Assembly: GCF_024741235.1 (NCBI RefSeq) | Contig: NZ_JANSKA010000002.1 | Location: forward strand, 289,507 to 353,506 | Source: Tractidigestivibacter montrealensis | GTDB taxonomy: Bacteria; Actinomycetota; Coriobacteriia; Coriobacteriales; Atopobiaceae | DNA length: 64,000 nt | Direction of reading: 5' to 3' | Shown here: piece after piece, positions 8,352-16,623 of the stretch | How the letters are laid out: each line of letters opens with the position of its first letter | Numbering within the stretch: the first letter of the stretch is position 1 | Notes under the pieces: model-generated | What the model was told of the DNA's origin: nothing | Databases searched by the model: none | What the model saw: the letters and a program-made list of their open reading frames with translations, nothing else | Translations under genes and position numbers: made by a program

Positions 8352-8497
8352 ACCATCATCCAAACCCCGGATTCAGTTTCGTCTCGCCAGACGAATACCG
8401 CGAGAGTCGCGCAACCTACCATCAGGGAGGCGTGCGCGGGACCGGATGGCCTGGTGCCGCACGTCAAGCATCCCACATCCCAGGAGAGGGGTCCTTC

Positions 8498-9475
8498 ATG
8501 GCAAAGTTCAAGGTTATGGCCGTTTGCGCAGGCAGGAAGGGTGGCAACGGCGAGGCTCTCGCAAAGGAGGCGCTGTGCGCCGTCGAGGAGGCGGGTGGCG
8601 AGGTCGAGCTGCTCAACCTCTTCGACTACAACATCCTGCCGTGCACCGGCTGCGAGGGCTGCACCATGCAGATGGGCAAGATGGCCGCCGGTCTTCAGGA
8701 TGAGTACCACGGCTGCGTCCTCAAGGACAAGGACGATACTGACGCGATCATCACCGAGATGCACACGTGCCAGGGCATCATCTTCGTGGTCCCCACCTAC
8801 GACCTCACGCCGAGCTCGCTCTACACCCGCCTGGCCCAGCGCTTCCTTGCCTACGAGCTCTCGTTCCTGCTCGCCATCGGTGCCGTCAAGGAGAACCCGC
8901 ACACTGTGGCGGGGCTCATCTCGGTGGGCGGCTCCATGCACGACTGGCAGTCGCTGGCGCTCGAGAGCCTGCAGGCGACCATGTTCACCCAGTCGCTCCA
9001 GGTGGTTGACCGCTACATGGCCACACGCGACGGCCGCCCCGGCAACACCTTCGTCTACGCTGACCAGCTGCCCCGCGCTCGCAAGATGGGCGAGAACATC
9101 GTGAAGGCCATCAACACCCCCGTCGAGGAGCGCGGCTGGCTCGGCGACCCCAACGACGGCGTGTGCCCCAACTGCCACTCCAGCCTCGTCTATCCTGGCG
9201 ACAAGCACTGGGACGGCATCGAGTTCCCTTGGGAGTGCGCCGTGTGCGGTGCCGGTGGAACGCTGGGCACCAACCCCGAGACCGGTCGTCCCATGCTCGT
9301 GATCGATCCCGAGAACGGCCTCATCCGCGACCGCAACAACGACAAGGCCCGCGCCGAGCACCTGAACGAGATCAACAAGACCCGCGATCAGTTCTTTGCT
9401 CAGCAGGACCAGATCAAGGACCAGATGAAGAAGTACCGTGACATGAAGTTCCCGACCCTGGAGATCAAGAGGTAG
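8498..9475 (+). CDS. Flavodoxin-fold (NADPH-dependent FMN reductase-like) protein with C-terminal zinc ribbon
   Basis: 325 residues. The N-terminal half is a flavodoxin-like fold: KVMAVCAGRKGGNGEALAKEA binds the FMN phosphate, and CTGCEGC near residue 50 recalls iron-sulfur flavoproteins. The C-terminal half carries a zinc-ribbon-type pair CPNC (about 222-225) and CAVC (about 247-250), then a charged helix. A paralogue of exactly the same length is encoded at 28000-28977. The start is set by ATG 8498 in the context AGGAGAGGGGTCCTTC. It is flanked by terminators on both sides, so it is monocistronic. The role is probably a flavin-dependent redox step or an electron carrier for the neighbouring catabolic genes; the substrate is unknown. 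Confidence 0.75.
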   Translation: MAKFKVMAVCAGRKGGNGEALAKEALCAVEEAGGEVELLNLFDYNILPCTGCEGCTMQMGKMAAGLQDEYHGCVLKDKDDTDAIITEMHTCQGIIFVVPTYDLTPSSLYTRLAQRFLAYELSFLLAIGAVKENPHTVAGLISVGGSMHDWQSLALESLQATMFTQSLQVVDRYMATRDGRPGNTFVYADQLPRARKMGENIVKAINTPVEERGWLGDPNDGVCPNCHSSLVYPGDKHWDGIEFPWECAVCGAGGTLGTNPETGRPMLVIDPENGLIRDRNNDKARAEHLNEINKTRDQFFAQQDQIKDQMKKYRDMKFPTLEIKR

Positions 9476-9499
9476 CCCCTCCATCAGCGTTCAGCCATT

Positions 9500-9546
9500 C
9501 CGCCCGACCGCGAGTAATTCCCACGGTCGGGCGGTATTGTTTTTTT
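9500..9546 (+). terminator. Intrinsic terminator, probably bidirectional
   Basis: CCGCCCGACCG (9500-9510) pairs perfectly with CGGTCGGGCGG (9524-9534), followed by TATTGTTTTTTT. It separates the convergent flavodoxin and PucR genes. Confidence 0.85.
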
Positions 9547-9599
9547 GCCCGCAAGACGGACGACCTGGATGTGGGCGCTCTGCCGAGCGGCCACGCTCC

Positions 9600-11213
9600 C
9601 TAGTCCTCCTCGGCCCTGAAGTCCTTCCTCGAGATGTTCAGACGAGACTTGAAGAGGTCGAGGTAGAACAGGACGCGGTACGAGAGCTGCAGCATGAACT
9701 GGTCCTCGCCGGACGAGAGGTCGCATCCCAGGATCTCGCGGATGCGACCCAGCCGGTAGAGCAGCGTGTTCTTGTGCAGGCTCAGCATCCTTGCCGAGCG
9801 CTGGGTGTTGCAGGCGTTCTGCAGGTAGATGAAGAGGGTGTCCATGAGCTCGGTGCCGTGCTCGCGGTCGTAGCGGGCCAGGCGCATGAGCGAGGGGTGC
9901 ACAAAGTTCAGCAGGTTGTACTGCTTGTTGGTGAGGTCGAGCATCTGGACGTAGGCATAGTCGCAGTAGTGGTAGACCTGCCCGTCCTCGAGGAAGACCG
10001 AGACGAGGCGCCCGGCCGAGATGGCGGCGCGAGCCTGCTCGTAGTGGCTCTGGATGTGCGTGAGGTCCTCGAAGGCGTTGCTCACGCCCACCGAGAGGTC
10101 GTTCACGTCGGCGACCTTGCGGAGGAGCTCCTCGGTGTAGTCCCCGAGGCCGGTGCCCTTCTCGCGGGAGAAGAGCACCACGAGGGCCCGCTCGTACGTG
10201 GCGTAGATGCTGTTCGTGAGGCAGCCCGTGAGCTGCATGGCAATGGAGTCCAGGTCGTGCGGGGCGACGTCTGCGTGGTTGGGGTCGAAGACTGCCAGGT
10301 AGAGCTCGGGCAGGGGCCTGAAGTCGAGCACGCTCAAGCGACGCGCGGTCACGGCGTGGCTGGGCTGCTCGTCGTTGAGGAGGCTCGTCAGGAAGTAGGA
10401 GTCCATCTGCCCGCGGCTTGCTACGTAGAGGTTGGTCTTTTGCATCTCCTGGGCAACGAAGCGCCCCAGGCGTGCCATGCACTCCACGTCCACCTCGCCG
10501 AAGGGATGGTCGCGCTCGATCATCATGGTGTGCGCGATGGTCACCCCGTGCACCACCGAGGGCGTGACCATGGTGTTTGCCCCGAGGACCTCGTTGTACA
10601 CCACGATGGGGGTCGAGGACTGGGCGCATCGCTCGCTGATTCGCTCGTGCTCGATGAAGGCGACGCCGTCCTCGAGGATCGACTCGTAGTGAAACTCCTG
10701 CTCAAGCACCCTGTCAATGGGGTTTTGTGGGTTGAGCCTGCCCTCCACGTGGCGGGCTACGTAGTGGTAGGCGCTGTCCACGACTACGATGGGGTTGCCC
10801 AGCGCGCGCGACGCCTCCTCGATGAGGTACTGGAGGCCGTTGTTGGTAAAGTGAGCGGTGAGCATTCGGCGAACGATGTCCGTCACCTGGATGTCCTCGA
10901 GAAAGAACCCCTGGAGGTCGTTGTAGCAGGAGAAGGGGTTGAACTCCAGGCGAAGGAGGATCACGTTGCACGAGGCGCTCTCGAGGAGGCCCTTGGGAAC
11001 CTCCTGGCACCCAAAGAGGACAAGGTTGAAGATCTCCTCGACCGGCGCCTCGGGGAGGTGGACGTCATCCGAGAAGTAGAGGACGTTCGAGTGTATGCAC
11101 CTCGTCGTGGCCGTGAGGAAGCAGATGTTGTCGATGTTGACCTCTGGGTCGCGGAGCTTCCTCAGGGCAACGGACCCTTCGGGCAGGCGCTTGAGCAGCT
11201 CTTTGAGTTCCAT
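9600..11213 (-). CDS. PucR-type (CdaR-like) transcriptional regulator
   Basis: A 537-residue regulator of the PucR/CdaR group. The C-terminal helix-turn-helix (QRSARMLSLHKNTLLYRLGR, then REILGCDL) is the family's HTH_30 region, preceded by ARYDREHGTELMDTL. The central region (LAVFDPNH, VLFSREKG) fits the GGDEF-like domain of this class. The N-terminal part (residues 1-300) is probably an effector-sensing domain and shows no transmembrane segment. A second gene of the same architecture lies at 26286. A TGTGC-N4-ACACA dyad lies 22-35 bases upstream of the start codon, suggesting autoregulation or regulation by its paralogue. It divides the flavodoxin gene from the TetR/thiolase unit. Confidence 0.85.
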   Translation of the reverse strand: MELKELLKRLPEGSVALRKLRDPEVNIDNICFLTATTRCIHSNVLYFSDDVHLPEAPVEEIFNLVLFGCQEVPKGLLESASCNVILLRLEFNPFSCYNDLQGFFLEDIQVTDIVRRMLTAHFTNNGLQYLIEEASRALGNPIVVVDSAYHYVARHVEGRLNPQNPIDRVLEQEFHYESILEDGVAFIEHERISERCAQSSTPIVVYNEVLGANTMVTPSVVHGVTIAHTMMIERDHPFGEVDVECMARLGRFVAQEMQKTNLYVASRGQMDSYFLTSLLNDEQPSHAVTARRLSVLDFRPLPELYLAVFDPNHADVAPHDLDSIAMQLTGCLTNSIYATYERALVVLFSREKGTGLGDYTEELLRKVADVNDLSVGVSNAFEDLTHIQSHYEQARAAISAGRLVSVFLEDGQVYHYCDYAYVQMLDLTNKQYNLLNFVHPSLMRLARYDREHGTELMDTLFIYLQNACNTQRSARMLSLHKNTLLYRLGRIREILGCDLSSGEDQFMLQLSYRVLFYLDLFKSRLNISRKDFRAEED

Positions 11214-11234
11214 GGGTTGGTCCCTCTCGTCGTA

Positions 11235-11248
11235 TGTGCAAACACACA
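11235..11248. promoter_or_regulatory. Candidate operator TGTGC-AAAC-ACACA
   Basis: Near-match to the TGTGC-N4-GCACA dyad (9 of 10 arm bases). It lies between the divergent PucR and TetR genes. Confidence 0.4.
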
Positions 11249-11363
11249 AAATAATACGTGAATGTCGCACCGGCCGTTGGTCTCGCGCGCACGGGCTGCG
11301 TGTGCCCCATGGGCTATAGTTCAGCGTGTTGTCACTGGAGGCGGACGTGCGGGAGGTGCTCGC

Positions 11364-11984
11364 ATGAAGCGGGGCCCTGGAAGCGCGGCAAAGCGAGGCG
11401 TCGAGGAGAGGGTCGAGGAGGCGGTCTTCGGCCTCATGGAGACGACCGACATCCCCGACATCAAGGTGAGCGACGTCGTCTGCTTCGCTGGCGTGTCCCG
11501 CTCGACCTTCTACCGGCACTACGACAGCGTCGAGGACGTGGTGAAGCAGTTCGAGGCGGGGCTTCTCGACACCATGCGGACGATCAACAACACCGCGCTG
11601 GGCGTGCGGTTCGACAAGGCAGAGCTCAGACCCACGCATTCGATGGTCGCTCGCATGGAGGTGCTCCGCAAGAACCGCGACAAGATCGTGGCCCTCAACA
11701 GCGACCACGGCGACCCCGTCTTCCAGCACCGTGCGACCATGCTCATGCACGAGTACTTTCGCATCCGCCTGCAGGGCGTGGGCGGCTCGGAGCTCCATCG
11801 CGACCTGTACCTCTCGTTCGTGATCGCCGGCCACAACAACCTCATCCAGTACTGGCTCGAGAAGCGCCCGGAGATTCCGCCCACCGAGGTCGCCGCCATG
11901 CTCAACCGCATGTACTACTCGCCGCTGTTCATAGACGAGAAGACCGCGCTCGAGCTTCCCGAAGACCCGTTCGCCCGCCTGTAG
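11364..11984 (+). CDS. TetR/AcrR family regulator
   Basis: 206 residues. The N-terminal helix-turn-helix is recognisable (IKVSDVVCFAGVSRSTFYRH, about residues 34-53), with the typical YRHYDSVEDVVKQFE that follows. The C-terminal ligand domain is helical (LYLSFVIAGHNNLIQYWLEK) as in TetR proteins. GGGAGG lies at good distance from ATG 11364. It is divergent from the PucR gene and upstream of the thiolase unit. A GTGTCCC-N7-GGGACAC dyad in the thiolase promoter region is a reasonable operator for it. The inducer is unknown. Confidence 0.9.
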   Translation: MKRGPGSAAKRGVEERVEEAVFGLMETTDIPDIKVSDVVCFAGVSRSTFYRHYDSVEDVVKQFEAGLLDTMRTINNTALGVRFDKAELRPTHSMVARMEVLRKNRDKIVALNSDHGDPVFQHRATMLMHEYFRIRLQGVGGSELHRDLYLSFVIAGHNNLIQYWLEKRPEIPPTEVAAMLNRMYYSPLFIDEKTALELPEDPFARL

Positions 11985-12159
11985 GGACCACTTGCCGGGG
12001 CCCGGTCGCGCCAGGGCGCCAGCTTTCGCTTGCGGGATAGACACCCTGGTCTACCAGCGGATTCATGCGCGCGCCCAAAGACCCTCCCCGTGGCGCCGCG
12101 TTCTTTGGACGTCACAAACAACCGGCGTCTACCTGCGAGAAGAAACACATGCCCATTGA

Positions 12160-12180
12160 GTGTCCCATATTGCGGGACAC
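12160..12180. promoter_or_regulatory. Perfect dyad GTGTCCC-N7-GGGACAC, probable repressor site
   Basis: 7-bp perfect arms around ATATTGC, directly upstream of a TATATA-type -10 box and about 100 bases before the thiolase start. The length and position suit a TetR-type operator. The TetR gene immediately upstream is the natural candidate. Confidence 0.55.
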
Positions 12181-12225
12181 ATTGTGTATATATGTCCCGC
12201 TCTGTACGTGAGGCACCCCATATCC

Positions 12226-12239
12226 TGTGCTCGTACGCA
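12226..12239. promoter_or_regulatory. Degenerate TGTGC-type dyad upstream of thiolase gene
   Basis: Read on the minus strand it is TGCGTACGAGCACA, 12 of 14 identical to the site at 26253. It is weaker than the other members of the set. Confidence 0.3.
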
Positions 12240-12278
12240 GCGAGAGTTCTGCAGCACACGAGCAAAGGAGTGATCGTC

Positions 12279-13565
12279 TTGGTCAAGCTTGGCAAGCAGG
12301 CACGCAGCGTGTCCATCGTGGGCGTCGGCTGCACTCCCTTCAAGAACTTCGAGGACCACCCCCAGACCAAGGGCATGAGCGAGGGCGATGCCTTTGGCTA
12401 TGCCGCGCTTGAGGCCATCCAGGATGCCGGCCTCGAGCCGCGCGACATCCAGTACTTCTACCACGGTGCCGCTAACCCCTTCATGATTGGCGACTCCCTC
12501 ACGCCCAACATGCAGGTGGCGGACTGGTTTGGCGTGCGCGGCATTGGCTCGGTGCACCACTCCGAGGCCTGCTGCACGGGCTATGTGGCCCTGCAGGAGG
12601 CCGTGCAGGCGGTTGCCTCTGGCACCTATGACGTGGTGCTTTCTGGCGCCGTTGACCTGGCGGCCTCGCTTCCCGTGGTTGACGCCCCCGGCTGCTTCCG
12701 TCGCGACTTCCCGCTCTCCGAGATGCTGCCCTCCATCCCCAAGGTCTACGACCGCGCCTACGGTCGCCCGTTTGACTCCGCGTTTGGCATCTCGTTTGAT
12801 AACTGGATCAACAAGTACCGCTGGGAGTACGACCTCACGGCCGAGCAGATCGATGATGCCCTGAACGGCGTGTCCAAGTCCCTGCGACGCGACGCCGTGC
12901 TCAACCCCCTGGCCTTCTCGACGAAGACCTTCGAGGAGCTTGCCAAGGAGAACGACCTCCCGGACGCCGACGCGTACCTCAAGGGCTTTGGCAACCCCAA
13001 GGTCACGCAGTACCTGCGCGTGACCGGCTTCGAGATCAAGTGCGACGGCGCTGCCGCCCTGGTGGTCATGCCCACCGATATGGCCGTTGCTCGCGGCCTC
13101 GACCACAAGGTGATCGACGTCCTGGGCACGGGCGCCGCCGCCTTCGAGGGCGCGACCCCGGACAACGAGTACAACGGCACCAAGGTTGGCACCCAGCAGG
13201 TCTACGAGCTCACCGGCGTGAGCCCCGACGAGCTTGACCTGCTCTTTGTGAACGACTTCTTCCTGGCTGGCGACATCGTTGCCGCCGAGGAGGTTGGCTA
13301 CATCCCGCGTGGCGAGGCCTGGCAGTACGCCATCGACGGTCGTATGGGCTTTGACGGTGACAAGCCCATCAACACGCACGGCGGCCGCTGCAACTTTGGT
13401 CATGCGCACGGCGCCTCGGGCGTGGCGGACGTGGTCGAGGCCGTCAAGCAGATGCGCGGCGAGGCCGGTGCCACGCAGATGCCCAAGGCTCCACAGACCA
13501 CGTTCCTGCGCGGCTTTGGTGGCGGCCAGAACATCCGCTGCCAGATCCTGCGCACCCACGACTAG
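12279..13565 (+). CDS. Thiolase-superfamily protein (acetyl-CoA acetyltransferase-like)
   Basis: 428 residues, thiolase fold of the lipid-transfer/archaeal acetyl-CoA acetyltransferase type that works with a DUF35 partner. The nucleophile cysteine lies in HSEACCTGYVALQEA (about residue 96) and the C-terminal histidine in GGRCNFGHAHGASG. There is no separate classical CxG motif. The start is a TTG at 12279, 8 bases after AAAGGAG; the in-frame GTG at 12270 overlaps that site. The DUF35 protein, an acyl carrier protein and phosphotransacylase/kinase genes follow. It may cleave or form a C-C bond at a beta-keto acyl group, giving an acyl thioester for ATP recovery. Direction and substrate are inferred. 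Confidence 0.85.
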   Translation: MVKLGKQARSVSIVGVGCTPFKNFEDHPQTKGMSEGDAFGYAALEAIQDAGLEPRDIQYFYHGAANPFMIGDSLTPNMQVADWFGVRGIGSVHHSEACCTGYVALQEAVQAVASGTYDVVLSGAVDLAASLPVVDAPGCFRRDFPLSEMLPSIPKVYDRAYGRPFDSAFGISFDNWINKYRWEYDLTAEQIDDALNGVSKSLRRDAVLNPLAFSTKTFEELAKENDLPDADAYLKGFGNPKVTQYLRVTGFEIKCDGAAALVVMPTDMAVARGLDHKVIDVLGTGAAAFEGATPDNEYNGTKVGTQQVYELTGVSPDELDLLFVNDFFLAGDIVAAEEVGYIPRGEAWQYAIDGRMGFDGDKPINTHGGRCNFGHAHGASGVADVVEAVKQMRGEAGATQMPKAPQTTFLRGFGGGQNIRCQILRTHD

Positions 13566-13604
13566 CGCCCGGCGCGCATCCAAGCAACCAAGAGGAGGTA
13601 CACG

Positions 13605-14072
13605 ATGCTTCTTGAAGACATGGAGCCAATCGTTAAGAAGTTCTACGACGGCGTTGCCGAGGGCAAGCTCCTTGGCCGCAAGTGCACGGAGTGCGGCGCC
13701 ATCGAGTTTCCGCCGCACCTGGGCTGCAACGCCTGCGGCTACCACCAGACCGAGTGGGTGGAGCTCTCTGGCCATGGCACGCTCGAGTCCTTTGTGGTGC
13801 CCGGCATCCAGAACGACAAGCCCTACCTCAAGGAGGTCGCGCCCTACGGCTACGGTAAGGTGCGTCTCGACGAGGGCACGGAGTACTCGTTCGTGATCTT
13901 CTGCGGCAAGAAGAAGGTCGTGAAGGGCCTGCAAGAGCGCCTCTACAAGAACCACGAGACCATTGGCGTCCACTTCAAGCCCATCAAGCGTGTGGTGCCC
14001 GAGAAGGAGGGCTCTGACGTGATGGTCGAGTGGTGGGAGCCCTGCTTCGAGCTCGACGAGGTCGCGGAGTAG
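13605..14072 (+). CDS. DUF35 zinc-ribbon/OB-fold protein, thiolase partner
   Basis: 155 residues. An N-terminal rubredoxin-like zinc ribbon has CTEC (about 25-28) and CNAC (about 40-43), followed by an OB-fold (GHGTLESFVVPG, PYGYGKVRLDEGTEYSFVIF). This is the small subunit that bridges acyl-CoA binding in thiolase/HMG-CoA synthase complexes and in the PhlB/PhlC acyltransferase pair of phloroglucinol metabolism. It lies 39 bases downstream of the thiolase gene, with AGAGGAGG before its ATG, so the two almost certainly form a complex. Confidence 0.85.
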   Translation: MLLEDMEPIVKKFYDGVAEGKLLGRKCTECGAIEFPPHLGCNACGYHQTEWVELSGHGTLESFVVPGIQNDKPYLKEVAPYGYGKVRLDEGTEYSFVIFCGKKKVVKGLQERLYKNHETIGVHFKPIKRVVPEKEGSDVMVEWWEPCFELDEVAE

Positions 14073-14130
14073 CGCTGCGGCCATGGACTGTTGAACATCA
14101 AATATTGAATCAAGACGAAAGGAACCAACC

Positions 14131-14370
14131 ATGGACAAGAACGAGCTTTTCTCGACCCTCGCAGGCCTTGCCAAGGAGGCCTACAAGACCGACGTTGACA
14201 TCACCCCCGATACCACCTTCGACGAGCTGGGCAAGGGTTCCATGAAGATGATCGCCCTCACCTCGATGATCGAGAACGAGCTCGACGCCGAGGTCACTGT
14301 CACCGAGATCATGAACATGAAGACCTTCGGCGAGCTCGTTGACCGCGTTGCCGAGGAGGTCGAGGAGTAG
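14131..14370 (+). CDS. Acyl carrier protein (second)
   Basis: 79 residues, acidic and helical. The modified serine lies in FDELGKGSMKMIALTSM (about Ser37), a divergent DSL motif like that of the carrier at 6058. GAAAGGA precedes the ATG. It sits between the thiolase/DUF35 pair and the phosphotransacylase gene, so it likely carries the acyl group handled by the thiolase. The Sfp-type transferase at 5258 is the obvious modifying enzyme. A hairpin terminator at 14411 follows and may lower expression of the genes beyond. Confidence 0.85.
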   Translation: MDKNELFSTLAGLAKEAYKTDVDITPDTTFDELGKGSMKMIALTSMIENELDAEVTVTEIMNMKTFGELVDRVAEEVEE

Positions 14371-14410
14371 GCCATCTCGCCCACTCACGTGCACGACCAA
14401 GCAAACCCCG

Positions 14411-14440
14411 GGGCGGCTCCTTCTGGGGCCGCCCTTTCTT
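14411..14440 (+). terminator. Hairpin terminator between the carrier protein and phosphotransacylase genes
   Basis: GGGCGGC (14411-14417) pairs with GCCGCCC (14428-14434), followed by TTTCTTTT. It may act as a partial stop that sets the ratio of upstream to downstream genes. Confidence 0.7.
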
Positions 14441-14458
14441 TTACCTTTGGAGAGACAC

Positions 14459-15466
14459 ATGAACCTGATGGATGACATGCGCGAACGTGCTAAGGCAGAC
14501 GTCCAGCGCGTCGCCTTCTTCGAGGGCGAGAACCCCACCATGATCAAGGCCGTGGCCGAGCTCACCGCCCAGGGGCTGGCATCGTGCGTGGTTGTCGGCA
14601 ACGTCGAGGCAATCGAGAGGAACGCCGCTGAGCAGGGCGTGAGCCTTGAGGGTGTGGAGCTTGTCGACCTTGCCGACGAGGAGGCAAACGAGGCCCTGGC
14701 CCAGCGCTTCGAGGTCCTTCCCAGCTGCCGCTGGAAGGCCAAGGGCGTGCGCCGGCGCGTGGTGCGCCCCATGGAGCGCGCCCTCATGATGCAGGCGCTT
14801 GGCGACGTCGACATCACCTTTGGCGGCATCGACTGCCCCACGGGTGACGTTATCCTGGGCGGCCAGGAGATCATCGGCCTGGCAGACGGCATCGACACCA
14901 TCTCGTCAATGGGCATCTTCGACATCCCCGGCTACGAGGGCTCCGCGGGGCAGCTCCTGGGCTTTGGCGACTCCGCCGTCTGCCAGAACCCAACACCCGA
15001 GCAGGAGGCCTCCATCGCCATCTCCGCCTGCGACACGTGGAACGCCCTTACCGGCAGCGAGGCCCGCTGCGCGCTGCTCTCGTTCTCGACCGACGGCTCC
15101 GGCGCGGGCGAGATGGTCCAGAAGGTGCGCGACGCGCGCGACATTGCCAACGAGCGTCGCCCGGACCTCAAGATCGACGGCGAGTTCCAGCTTGACGCCG
15201 CGCTGCGCCCGGAGGTGGCGGCCCACAAGGTGCACCGCGAGAGCGCCGTTGCTGGCAAGGCCAACGTCATCATCTGGCCCGACCTCAACGTGGGCAACGT
15301 GGGTGTGAAGCTCGTGCAGATGTTTGGCCACGCCAACGCGTACGGTCCCATGCTCCAGGGCTTCAAGAAGATCGTCTGCGACTGCTCGAGAAGCGCCCCC
15401 GTGTCCGAGATCGTGGGCAACGTCGTGATGTCCTGCGTGCGCGCGCAGTGCCTCAAGGGGGAGTAG
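14459..15466 (+). CDS. Phosphate acetyl/butyryltransferase family protein
   Basis: 335 residues, the usual length of phosphate butyryltransferase (Ptb), which swaps CoA of an acyl-CoA for phosphate. Family features are RVAFFEGENPTMIKAVAEL at the N terminus, the DVDITFGGIDCPTGDV region, LLSFSTDGSGAGEMV, and KIDGEFQLDAALRPEVA with ANVIIWPDLNVGN near the C terminus. ATG 14459 follows GGAGAGACAC. The kinase gene begins 2 bases after its stop, so the pair is translationally linked. Whether it takes acyl-CoA or acyl-carrier protein is open. A divergent second copy lies at 24676. Confidence 0.9.
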   Translation: MNLMDDMRERAKADVQRVAFFEGENPTMIKAVAELTAQGLASCVVVGNVEAIERNAAEQGVSLEGVELVDLADEEANEALAQRFEVLPSCRWKAKGVRRRVVRPMERALMMQALGDVDITFGGIDCPTGDVILGGQEIIGLADGIDTISSMGIFDIPGYEGSAGQLLGFGDSAVCQNPTPEQEASIAISACDTWNALTGSEARCALLSFSTDGSGAGEMVQKVRDARDIANERRPDLKIDGEFQLDAALRPEVAAHKVHRESAVAGKANVIIWPDLNVGNVGVKLVQMFGHANAYGPMLQGFKKIVCDCSRSAPVSEIVGNVVMSCVRAQCLKGE

Positions 15467-15468
15467 CC

Positions 15469-16581
15469 ATGACCGAGAAGAACTACCGCATCCTGGTCAT
15501 CAACCCCGGCTCCACCTCCACCAAGGTGGGTCTCTTCGAGGGCGAGACATGCGTCTTCTCGAAGAACGTCTCCCATGACGCCCAGCGCCTGGCCCAGATT
15601 GGCGACGTCTCCTCCCAGCTGCCCTATCGCCGCGACATGATTATGGGGATCTTGGACGAGAACGGCGTTGACCTCTCGACCATCGACGCCTTTGTGGGCC
15701 GCGGAGGCGGGCTCCTCTCGCTGGAAGGCGGCGTGTACTCGGTGGACGAGACGCTGCTCAACGACGCCCGCCGCGGGGCAAACGGCGTGCAGCACCCGGC
15801 ACAGCTGGGAAGCCAGCTTGCCCACGAGCTTGCGGCCAGCTGCGGTAAGCCCGCCTTTGTGGTGAACCCGCCGGACACCGACGAGCTTTGCGACGACGCG
15901 CGCATGACGGGCATCCGGGGCGTCTACCGCAACGTCCACCTGCATGCGCTCAACCTCAAGGAGACTGCCATCCGCCACGCCAAGACGATGGGGCGCCGCT
16001 ATGAGGACTGCGACTTCATCGTGTGCCACATCGGCGGGGGGATCTCCATCTCGGCACACCAGCACGGCCGCATGATTGACGGCTACGACATCGTGGGTGG
16101 CGAGGGTCCCATGACCCCCACGCGCGCAGGTGCGGTACCCGTGGTTGCGGTGCTCGACTACCTCAAGGATCACGACTCGGCCGAGACGCGCAGGCTCTGC
16201 CAGCGCAGCGGTGGCTTTGCCGACCTTCTCGGCACCTCCGACGCGCTGGAGGTGTGCCGTCGCGCTGAGGAGGGCGACGAGGCGGCCGCACGCGCCTGGA
16301 GTGCTATGGAGTACCAGATTGTGAAGTACATCGGGTCTATGGCCACGGTGCTCCACGGAGATGTGGACGGCATTCTCCTGGGTGGCGGCATGGTGCATAA
16401 CCAGGGCCTTGTTGCCTACGTGCGCGACTCGTGCGGATGGATAGCCCCCGTCACGGCATACCCGGGGGAGTTTGAGCTTGAGGCCATGGCGGCAGGCGCG
16501 ATACGCGCCCTCTCCGGCGAGGAGGAGGTCAAGCGCTACTCGGGAAAGCCGGTGTTCTCCGGCTTTGCCTGCTTCGAGTAG
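15469..16581 (+). CDS. buk: Butyrate kinase-type acyl kinase
   Basis: 370 residues, ASKHA-fold carboxylate kinase. LVINPGSTSTKVGLFEGE is the N-terminal phosphate loop, CHIGGGISISAHQHGRMID the second, and GILLGGGMVHNQGL the adenosine site; VNPPDTDEL is typical for butyrate kinases. It would convert acyl phosphate and ADP into acid and ATP, completing substrate-level phosphorylation with the adjacent transferase. The chain length of the acyl group cannot be read from sequence. A second kinase lies at 23512. Confidence 0.93.
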   Translation: MTEKNYRILVINPGSTSTKVGLFEGETCVFSKNVSHDAQRLAQIGDVSSQLPYRRDMIMGILDENGVDLSTIDAFVGRGGGLLSLEGGVYSVDETLLNDARRGANGVQHPAQLGSQLAHELAASCGKPAFVVNPPDTDELCDDARMTGIRGVYRNVHLHALNLKETAIRHAKTMGRRYEDCDFIVCHIGGGISISAHQHGRMIDGYDIVGGEGPMTPTRAGAVPVVAVLDYLKDHDSAETRRLCQRSGGFADLLGTSDALEVCRRAEEGDEAAARAWSAMEYQIVKYIGSMATVLHGDVDGILLGGGMVHNQGLVAYVRDSCGWIAPVTAYPGEFELEAMAAGAIRALSGEEEVKRYSGKPVFSGFACFE

Positions 16582-16596
16582 GGGACGGGTATGTGG

Positions 16597-16622
16597 GTCC
16601 CGCGCGTCACCTGGCGCGGGAC
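16597..16622. terminator. Hairpin between convergent kinase and LysR genes
   Basis: GTCCCGCGC (16597-16605) pairs perfectly with GCGCGGGAC (16614-16622). No T-run lies on either side, so termination is probable but not certain. Confidence 0.5.
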
Positions 16623-16623
16623 C

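Larger units (their letters stand above)
11985..12278. other. Intergenic control region of the thiolase unit
   Basis: About 290 bases without a gene. It contains the GTGTCCC-N7-GGGACAC dyad, a TATATA -10-like box near 12188, and a degenerate TGTGC-type dyad at 12226. Confidence 0.6.

Noticed and set aside
6194..9484. Very long minus-strand frame (over 1000 codons)
   Set aside because: It overlaps three well-supported plus-strand genes and a terminator, and resembles no family. It is an artefact of codon bias.
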